Source: an uncultured Bacteroidales bacterium
GTDB lineage: Bacteria > Bacteroidota > Bacteroidia > Bacteroidales > UBA932
Direction: 5' to 3'
DNA length: 5,711 bases
NCBI GenBank assembly: GCA_905236955.1
Contig: CAJOQW010000175.1
Location: 1-5,711 of the forward strand
Shown here: positions 1 to 4,491 of the stretch, piece by piece
How the letters are laid out: each line of letters opens with the position of its first letter
Position numbering within the stretch: position 1 is the first letter of the stretch
Notes under the pieces: generated by a model
The model's input: only the letters and a program-made list of their open reading frames with translations
The model's database searches: none
Told to the model about the DNA's origin: nothing
Translations under genes and position numbers: made by a program

Positions 1-1093
1 CAAATGTGGAATCGTGGGGCTGCCCAATGTGGGTAAATCCACCCTCTTCAACTGCATCAGTTCCGGAAAGGCGCAGGCCGCCAATTTTCCGTTCTGCACA
101 ATAGAACCCAACCTCGGCAGCACCAGCGTGCCCGACCGCCGCCTTGATGCGCTCAGCGCCATATGCAAGCCCCAGCGTACCATTCCCGCCACCGTTGACA
201 TCGTCGATATCGCAGGGCTGGTGAGGGGAGCCAGCAAAGGAGAGGGCCTGGGCAACCAGTTCCTGGCGAACATACGCGAGTGCGACGCCATCCTGCACGT
301 GCTGCGCTGCTTCGACGACGGCAATGTCGTTCATGTGGACGGAACCGTGGATCCCGTGCGCGACAAGGAAGTGGTGGACCTGGAACTCCAGATGAAGGAC
401 CTCGAATCCATAGAAGCCCGTATGGGCAAGGCGGAAAAGGCCGGAAAAGCGGGGGACAAGGAAGCCCGCAGGCTGTTCGACCTGCTTTCCCGTTACAAGG
501 CGGCCCTGGAACAAGGCCACAGCTGCCGCAGCGTCGCTTTGCTCAATGATGAGGAAGAATCGCTCGCGAAAGGTCTTTTCCTTCTCACCAACAAGCCGGT
601 GCTGTATGTCTGCAACGTGGACGATGCCTCCGCCGCTTCGGGTAATGCCTATGTGCAGGCGGTCCGCGATGCCGTCGCCGAAGAGAACGCCGGCATCCTT
701 GTCATCGCCGCCAAGACCGAGGCCGAAATCTCCGAAATCGAAGACTTCGACGAAAGGCAGATGTTCCTCGAAGACCTCGGCCTGGAAGAGAGCGGGGTGG
801 TCCGCCTGATCCAGGGCGCATATCATCTGCTCGGCCTGCAGACCTTCTTCACCGCCGGGGCCGACGAGTGCCGCGCATGGACCATCCATGTCGGGGACAA
901 GGCCCCCAGGGCCGCAGGAGTTATCCATACCGACTTCGAAAAGGGATTCATCCGCGCCGAAGTCATAAAATACGACGACTTCATTTCGCTCAAGTCCGAA
1001 TCGGCCTGCCGCGCAGCCGGCAAGCTCGCCACCGAAGGCAAGGAGTATGTCGTGCAGGACGGGGACATCATGCACTTTTTGTTCAATGTTTAA
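1..1093 (+). CDS. ychF: Redox-regulated ATPase YchF (OLA1 family), 5'-truncated by the window edge
   Basis: TRAFAC-class P-loop ATPase of the Obg/YchF family, a cytosolic ribosome-associated protein linked in other bacteria to translation quality and stress responses. The frame is open from base 2 (AAA, Lys), and 363 residues are visible. Family members begin M-x-x-KCGIVG, so only about three codons lie outside the window; full length would be about 366 residues against 363 in E. coli. Visible motifs are the P-loop GLPNVGKST (residues 6-14), the G3 region DIAGLVRGASKGEGLGNQF (69-87), the G4-like NVDD (205-208), a coiled-coil-like stretch around residues 115-155, and a C-terminal TGS domain from LQTFFTAG to the family-typical end MHFLFNV. 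The G4 position is usually NxxE in YchF and is NxxD here. The GTG at base 14 is an internal valine of the P-loop region, not the start. The gene stops at TAA (1091-1093), 63 bases before the next gene on the same strand. Confidence 0.96.
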   Translation, partial: KCGIVGLPNVGKSTLFNCISSGKAQAANFPFCTIEPNLGSTSVPDRRLDALSAICKPQRTIPATVDIVDIAGLVRGASKGEGLGNQFLANIRECDAILHVLRCFDDGNVVHVDGTVDPVRDKEVVDLELQMKDLESIEARMGKAEKAGKAGDKEARRLFDLLSRYKAALEQGHSCRSVALLNDEEESLAKGLFLLTNKPVLYVCNVDDASAASGNAYVQAVRDAVAEENAGILVIAAKTEAEISEIEDFDERQMFLEDLGLEESGVVRLIQGAYHLLGLQTFFTAGADECRAWTIHVGDKAPRAAGVIHTDFEKGFIRAEVIKYDDFISLKSESACRAAGKLATEGKEYVVQDGDIMHFLFNV

Positions 1094-1094
1094 G

Positions 1095-1126
1095 CCTTCA
1101 AAAAAGAAAGCAAGCTTTTTTAAAGG
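1095..1126 (+). terminator. Weak A/T-rich hairpin after ychF, possible terminator
   Basis: Two bases after the ychF stop, CCTT (1095-1098) pairs with AAGG (1123-1126), and AAAAAAG (1100-1106) pairs with CTTTTTT (1115-1121). This gives 11 pairs with one mismatch and an 8-base loop. A shorter alternative uses 1104-1110 with 1115-1121 around a CAAG loop. The T-run is part of the stem, and no separate U-tract follows. It could act as an intrinsic terminator for ychF, but the stem is A/T-rich and stability is doubtful. Confidence 0.35.
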
Positions 1127-1145
1127 AATAAATGCGGGCCGTGCC

Positions 1146-1153
1146 TATCTTCG
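1146..1153 (+). promoter_or_regulatory. TATCTTCG, near-match to Bacteroidota -7 box before the EEP gene
   Basis: TATCTTCG matches TAnnTTTG at all but one position. It ends only three bases before the ATG at 1157, so a transcript start at the usual distance would fall at or inside the start codon. No TTTG was seen about 20 bases upstream. The same octamer precedes the lipoprotein gene on the opposite strand (2587-2594), which is the main reason to list it. It may be coincidental. Confidence 0.25.
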
Positions 1154-1156
1154 GGC

Positions 1157-2227
1157 ATGGCCCTTTTGTTTCTGTCCATACTCATTTCCTTCGCAGCCAG
1201 TCATTCCGGGCGCGTCGAAGAATCCCCTCCGCCCTCCTTGTCCCTTATGTTCTGGAATGTGGAGAATTTCTTCAGCCCCGGGGAGATGGAGGGCAAGGCC
1301 TGGACCCCTCGCCGCTTCAACGCAAAATGCAACGCCGTGGCCAAGACCATACTGTTGGCGGGCGAGACCTATGGCGGCATTCCCGATTTCGTAGGCTTGG
1401 CCGAAACGGGCGACGCCGCTGTGTTGAGGTCGCTGGTCCACTCCACCGTCCTCCGCAAGCTGGACTATGGCTTCATCCATTACGACTCTCCCGACAGGCG
1501 GGGGATAGACTGCGCCTTGATGTACCGAAAAAGCCGATTCGAGCCAGAAAGATCCCGTCCTTGCCACCTGTACGATTCCGTCGGAAACATCCTGCCCACA
1601 AGGGACATCCTGCTCGTCGAAGGAAGGATGGCAGGGGGATTGCTCCTGGCGGTCCTGGTCAACCATCATCCTTCCAAGATAGGCCCGTCCTCAGGGAGCG
1701 CAAGGAAAACGGCCATGTACCGGCTGGCAGGTCTGGCCGATTCCCTCAAGGCGGCCGGCATCCGGCATATCGTGGCCGTCGGCGATTTCAACGATCAAGT
1801 CGCCACGGCCCCTTCCTTGAAGAAGGGAGACAGTAATCCGGGCACCATCAAATTCCAGGGAAAGTGGGAAGTAATAGACGGGTGTCCGTTATTGGAAGGG
1901 CTTGAAGGAGAAGTGTTTATATACAATTCTCCCCACCTCTCGACAAAGGATGCCGGGTATGGTGGGGAGAAGCCTTTCCGGACGTTCAGCGGCCCCCGTT
2001 ATGCGGGAGGGGTGAGCGACCATTATCCTATATTCCTGAAGCTTATTCCGTCAGAACCAGATCGACAGGCAGGTAGTTCGGGTATTCCCCGTCCACCACT
2101 ATATAACGCAGCAGGCTTACCACGGCTCCGGGCTGGGATTTTGCCGGTTCAAACTCGTTATGAAGATGTACGGATGTGGTCTTGCCGCCGGGCCAATGGA
2201 ACACCAGGTCGTCGTCGAACGCGGTGA
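1157..2227 (+). CDS. Exported endonuclease/exonuclease/phosphatase (EEP) family protein with abnormal C-terminal run-on
   Basis: Predicted metal-dependent phosphoesterase of the EEP (DNase I/AP-endonuclease-like) fold, 356 residues; the substrate cannot be told from sequence. A hydrophobic N-terminus (residues 1-15, LLFLSILISFAAS) suggests export, though it has no basic n-region. The EEP domain spans about residues 29-297. Its motifs are FWNVENF (32-38, Asn34), GLAETG with metal-binding Glu83, RRGIDCALMYR (114-124), VNHHPSK (168-174), GDFND (209-213, catalytic Asp210 and Asn212) and SDHYP (287-291, Asp288 and His289). The start is ATG 1157: an in-frame TAA at 1121-1123 closes the frame upstream and no other start codon lies between. 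The next Met (residue 31) would remove the export signal. Homologues normally end just after SDHYPIFLKL, but here the frame continues about 59 more residues to TGA 2227, antisense to the neighbouring lipoprotein gene, giving an Arg-rich, low-complexity tail. The domain call is firm; the true 3' end is uncertain. Confidence 0.85.
   Translation: MALLFLSILISFAASHSGRVEESPPPSLSLMFWNVENFFSPGEMEGKAWTPRRFNAKCNAVAKTILLAGETYGGIPDFVGLAETGDAAVLRSLVHSTVLRKLDYGFIHYDSPDRRGIDCALMYRKSRFEPERSRPCHLYDSVGNILPTRDILLVEGRMAGGLLLAVLVNHHPSKIGPSSGSARKTAMYRLAGLADSLKAAGIRHIVAVGDFNDQVATAPSLKKGDSNPGTIKFQGKWEVIDGCPLLEGLEGEVFIYNSPHLSTKDAGYGGEKPFRTFSGPRYAGGVSDHYPIFLKLIPSEPDRQAGSSGIPRPPLYNAAGLPRLRAGILPVQTRYEDVRMWSCRRANGTPGRRRTR
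1927..1971 (-). repeat. Perfect 11-bp inverted repeat inside the EEP gene, possible terminator for the convergent lipoprotein gene
   Basis: TTCTCCCCACC (1927-1937) is exactly complementary to GGTGGGGAGAA (1961-1971), with a 23-base spacer. It lies within EEP codons for the YNSPHL...GYGGEKPF region. On the minus strand it begins about 71 bases after the lipoprotein stop, and the sequence leaving the hairpin is TTGTATAT. It could therefore slow or end that transcript, but it lacks a proper U-run and the loop is large. The repeat itself is certain; the role is inferred. Confidence 0.4.
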
Positions 2228-2579
2228 CGCCGTTCAGGTAGCCGAAGAACAACACCGGGGTTATCGACCCGGAGATGCGTTCATAGTAACTGGTTTTGGC
2301 GAGTCCGATGAAATTGGATGTACTGGAGGCTACTTTTTCGGCATCGGTATCCACCGAGTCGGCGTAATAGACTTCATCCTTGAAGGTGCAGTATATGGCG
2401 GAATCGCACCAGTTGTCCACATAGGTTGAGTCGAGCAGATTGTTGCCATCTGCCGTTTTGAGGGTGAAAGCCAGGAAGATGTCTTCCGGAGTGAAATAAG
2501 ACTCCCTCTCCTCGAGGCAACCGACGGCCGATATGCCTGCGAGGATAATGGCTGCAAACAAGGATAATTGCTTTTTCAT
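2043..2579 (-). CDS. Small lipoprotein of unknown function
   Basis: A 178-residue protein that I do not recognise. It starts MKKQLSLF, has a hydrophobic core (residues 5-19) and a lipobox ending AVG-Cys21, so it should be cleaved by signal peptidase II and lipidated on Cys21. The residues just after the Cys are LEERE. Acidic residues at this place resemble the lipoprotein export signals that send Bacteroidota lipoproteins to the cell surface, so surface exposure is possible. The mature part is acidic and rich in Tyr, Phe and Asp (YYADSVDTDAE, FDDDLVFHWPGG), with an ADGNNLLDS segment near residue 43 that resembles the start of many Bacteroidales beta-rich lipoproteins. An upstream in-frame ATG at 2597 adds MYLRSV, but the start at 2579 gives the standard signal peptide. 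It is divergent from galK and convergent with the EEP gene: residues 118-178 are coded opposite the EEP run-on. Its codons and lipobox make it the more credible reading of the overlap. Confidence 0.8.
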   Translation of the reverse strand: MKKQLSLFAAIILAGISAVGCLEERESYFTPEDIFLAFTLKTADGNNLLDSTYVDNWCDSAIYCTFKDEVYYADSVDTDAEKVASSTSNFIGLAKTSYYERISGSITPVLFFGYLNGVTAFDDDLVFHWPGGKTTSVHLHNEFEPAKSQPGAVVSLLRYIVVDGEYPNYLPVDLVLTE

Positions 2580-2586
2580 GACACTG

Positions 2587-2594
2587 CGAAGATA
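2587..2594 (-). promoter_or_regulatory. TATCTTCG, candidate -7 box for the lipoprotein gene
   Basis: Read on the minus strand, TATCTTCG (one mismatch to TAnnTTTG) ends seven bases before the lipoprotein ATG at 2579. That is the same spacing as the perfect box before the CpXC gene. No TTTG -33 element lies at 19-23 bases upstream; the nearest is 30 bases away (2625-2628). If it is real, the message has almost no 5' leader. Confidence 0.35.
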
Positions 2595-2605
2595 CAAAAA
2601 ATTAG

Positions 2606-2613
2606 TATATTAG
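2606..2613 (+). promoter_or_regulatory. TATATTAG, candidate -7 box for galK
   Basis: In the 64-base gap between the divergent lipoprotein and galK genes, TATATTAG followed by CA differs from TAnnTTTG at one position. It would give a leader of roughly 25 bases before the ATG at 2644. No clear -33 TTTG is visible upstream. The leader contains CACCAAT rather than a Shine-Dalgarno sequence. Confidence 0.3.
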
Positions 2614-2643
2614 CAGGATAGATACAAATAACACACCAATACC

Positions 2644-3789
2644 ATGCAAGAAAGGATACACCAGAAATTCACCGAGCTCTACGGAGAAGGCGGCAGGGTT
2701 TTCGCGTCCGCCGGCCGTATCAACTTGATTGGGGAACATACCGACTACAACGGCGGTTATGTTTTCCCGGGGGCCATCGACAAAGGCATAATTGCGGAAA
2801 TCAAGCCGAATGGCAAGAATACCGTCAGGGCCTATTCCCTCGACTATGACCAGGAAGCCATTTTCGGACTGGCCGAGGAAGATAAACCCGATCAGCAGTG
2901 GGCAAGGTACGTATTCGGCGTCTGCCGCGAAACCTCGAAGCGCGGCGGAACCGTCAAGGGTTTCGACTGCGTTTTCGCAGGCGATGTCCCCCTGGGAGCG
3001 GGCCTTTCTTCCTCCGCAGCCCTCGAAAGCTGCTTCGCCTTTGCCATCAACGAACTCTTCCAAAACGGCATCGACAAGTTCGAACTGGCAAAGATAGGCC
3101 AGAGCACCGAGCACAACTACTGCGGCGTCAAGTGCGGCATCATGGACCAGTTCGCAAGCATCTTCGGCAAGCGGGAACAGCTCATACGCCTCAACTGCAA
3201 AACGCTGGAATACAAATACTTCCCCTTCAATCCAGAAGGGTATAAATTGGTTCTCATCGACTCTTGCGTAAAGCACGAACTGGCATCTTCCGCCTACAAC
3301 AAGAGGCGCGAATCCTGCGAGAACGCCGCCGCCGCCATCCGCCGCAACCATCCCGAAGTCGAGTTCCTCAGCGACGCCAAGCGCGTATGGCTCGAGGAAG
3401 TGCGCGGGCTCATCCCCCAGGAAGACTTCCTCCGTGCGGAATATGTGATAGGTGAAGTGCAGCGGGTGCTCGACGTCTGCGACGCCCTCGAGCGAGGCGA
3501 CTACGAAACCGTCGGCGAGATGATGTATCAGACCCACTTCGGCCTGAGCCGCCTCTACGAGGTGAGCTGCGCCGAACTCGACTTCCTCAACAAGCTGGCC
3601 CGCAAGATGGGTGTAACCGGCTCCCGTGTTATGGGCGGCGGCTTCGGCGGCTGCACCATCAACCTGGTGAAGGACAGCCTTTACGAGCCTTTCATCGAAG
3701 CGGCGAAGGAACTCTTCGAAACGGAATTCGGCCACGCCCCCAAGGTGTACGACGTGGTGGTTTCGGACGGAGCCCGCGAAATAAAATGA
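2644..3789 (+). CDS. galK: Galactokinase
   Basis: GHMP-superfamily kinase that phosphorylates alpha-D-galactose at C1 with ATP, the first committed step of the Leloir pathway, in the cytosol. At 381 residues it matches the E. coli enzyme (382). Motif 1, GRINLIGEHTDYNGG (residues 24-38), holds the catalytic Arg25 and the sugar-binding Glu31, His32 and Asp34. Motif 2, PLGAGLSSSAALE (116-128), is the ATP-binding Gly/Ser-rich loop. The catalytic base is Asp168 in GIMDQF. Motif 3 is GSRVMGGGFGGC (326-337). All key residues are present. The start at 2644 places motif 1 at the usual distance from the N-terminus; there is no Shine-Dalgarno sequence, as is normal for Bacteroidota. No galactose transporter, mutarotase or galT lies next to it, so it appears to be transcribed alone. 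Its TGA stop directly abuts the stop codon of the convergent CpXC gene, and a strong terminator-like hairpin begins 21 bases after it. Confidence 0.97.
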   Translation: MQERIHQKFTELYGEGGRVFASAGRINLIGEHTDYNGGYVFPGAIDKGIIAEIKPNGKNTVRAYSLDYDQEAIFGLAEEDKPDQQWARYVFGVCRETSKRGGTVKGFDCVFAGDVPLGAGLSSSAALESCFAFAINELFQNGIDKFELAKIGQSTEHNYCGVKCGIMDQFASIFGKREQLIRLNCKTLEYKYFPFNPEGYKLVLIDSCVKHELASSAYNKRRESCENAAAAIRRNHPEVEFLSDAKRVWLEEVRGLIPQEDFLRAEYVIGEVQRVLDVCDALERGDYETVGEMMYQTHFGLSRLYEVSCAELDFLNKLARKMGVTGSRVMGGGFGGCTINLVKDSLYEPFIEAAKELFETEFGHAPKVYDVVVSDGAREIK

Positions 3790-4404
3790 TTACCTGATGA
3801 ATCGGGACAGCCAGCGGCGGTCCACCCGGACCATGCCGCTGGTTTTCAGTTGCGGGTTGCGGCGCATTATGCCGGCCGCGTCCTCATAGACGCTGAACCC
3901 CGACCCTACTATCTGCATCTCCCCGTTTTCGGGATAGGTGAGGAGTATCCTGTGGTCGGCTCCCTCCATGCGGAAGAATTTGAGATCCACGTCCTTGTCC
4001 ATTTCCTGGCGGACGACGAACTTGCATATTTCCATCGGGACGTCCTCGAGCCCGGCGTCGTAGATCTTGATTTTCTCCATGAGGTCTCCGGGGGTGTCAA
4101 CCATGCGCGCAGTATAGTCCGCCAGGCCGGCTTCGCCGGAGACGGTTTCGGCCATCCTGGCCTCTACCTCGGGTATGCCGTCCGACAGCCAGATGAGCAG
4201 TTTCTGGTCGGGATCGTGGTACAGGAGCGGATAACGGACAAGATTGTCCGTTCCGCAATGCGGGCAGGTCCATATGAAAAGCTTCCCCTCGAGCAATTGT
4301 TCCTTGATCCCGGGGTTCTCCCTTACGTTTATTATGTTGTATGCGGGGATTTCCGCTTCCGTGCCGCAATGCCTGCAGCGGGCCTGAACCGTTCCTTCTG
4401 CCAT
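3790..4404 (-). CDS. CpXC-domain protein (paired zinc-ribbon Cys motifs)
   Basis: A 204-residue protein, probably cytosolic because no signal peptide or membrane segment is seen. The N-terminal part (about residues 8-75) fits the CpXC family: two Cys pairs, CRHC (10-13) and CPHC (47-50), are suited to bind one zinc. Between them lies INVRENPGIKEQLLEGKLF, followed by the family-typical YPLLYHDPDQKLLIWL. The first pair is CRHC instead of the CPxC that names the family. The C-terminal part (about 100-204) has mixed helix and strand content and no motif I know. The molecular function of the family is not established, so none is given. The start at 4404 is nine codons before the first Cys and just downstream of a perfect -7 box. 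It is convergent with galK with zero spacing and divergent from the transporter gene. Its last codons (3811-3842) contain the hairpin that probably terminates galK. Confidence 0.9.
   Translation of the reverse strand: MAEGTVQARCRHCGTEAEIPAYNIINVRENPGIKEQLLEGKLFIWTCPHCGTDNLVRYPLLYHDPDQKLLIWLSDGIPEVEARMAETVSGEAGLADYTARMVDTPGDLMEKIKIYDAGLEDVPMEICKFVVRQEMDKDVDLKFFRMEGADHRILLTYPENGEMQIVGSGFSVYEDAAGIMRRNPQLKTSGMVRVDRRWLSRFIR
3811..3846 (+). terminator. Strong GC-rich hairpin plus TTTT, probable galK terminator inside the CpXC gene
   Basis: CCAGCGGC (3811-3818) pairs with GCCGCTGG (3835-3842), and GGTCC (3819-3823) pairs with GGACC (3828-3832). The loop is ACCC, and the only irregularity is an AT bulge at 3833-3834. 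TTTT follows at 3843-3846. That makes 13 perfect pairs plus a short U-tract, 21 bases after the galK stop and in the galK direction. On the other strand the hairpin is not followed by a T-run, so it is oriented for galK. It encodes the SGMVRVDRRW region near the CpXC C-terminus. Confidence 0.7.
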
Positions 4405-4411
4405 ATTGGTG

Positions 4412-4446
4412 CAAATATAATACTTTCGGCCGTCTATGTGAACAAA
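4412..4446 (-). promoter_or_regulatory. Bacteroidota-type promoter for the CpXC gene
   Basis: On the minus strand, TATATTTG (4419 down to 4412) is an exact TAnnTTTG match, followed by the often-seen C. A TTTG (4446 down to 4443) lies 23 bases upstream, slightly more than the usual spacing of about 20. Only seven bases (CACCAAT) separate the -7 box from the ATG at 4404, so transcription would begin at or just before the start codon. Confidence 0.6.
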
Positions 4447-4468
4447 AGCTGATTTTTTACTATTTTTG
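4437..4468 (+). promoter_or_regulatory. Bacteroidota-type promoter for the YeiH-family transporter gene
   Basis: TATTTTTG (4461-4468) is an exact TAnnTTTG match, and TGTG (4437-4440) sits 20 bases upstream as an imperfect -33 TTTG. The ATG at 4492 is 23 bases beyond the -7 box, giving a leader of roughly 15-20 bases that is A/T-rich (GTTAAAATAATGATGCA) and has no Shine-Dalgarno. The upstream element is interleaved with that of the divergent CpXC promoter. Confidence 0.55.
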
Positions 4469-4491
4469 TCCTCTGTTAAAATAATGATGCA

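Noticed and set aside
14..16. GTG at base 14 as the ychF start
   Set aside because: It encodes the Val just before GLPNVGKST. The frame is open upstream with KCGI, exactly as in the conserved YchF N-terminus, so the real start lies outside the window.
901..913. GGCCC-CCA-GGGCC mini-hairpin in ychF
   Set aside because: Five pairs with a 3-base loop in GC-rich coding sequence is expected by chance.
1132..1836. Plus-strand 234-codon frame overlapping the EEP gene
   Set aside because: The translation is Arg/Pro/Gly-rich with no domain, and the EEP catalytic motifs are all in the other frame.
2255..2272. CCGGGGT / ACCCGG hairpin after the EEP run-on stop
   Set aside because: Short, with an extra base, no T-run, and inside lipoprotein codons. 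Not convincing as a terminator.
2602..3735. Long open frame (377 codons) antisense to galK
   Set aside because: The translation has no recognisable domain, while the opposite strand encodes a galactokinase with every motif intact. Long antisense frames are expected opposite GC-rich coding sequence.
3850..4452. Plus-strand open frame of 200 codons opposite the CpXC gene
   Set aside because: No motif is seen, and the minus strand has two CxxC pairs, the YPLLYHD family segment and a perfect promoter box.
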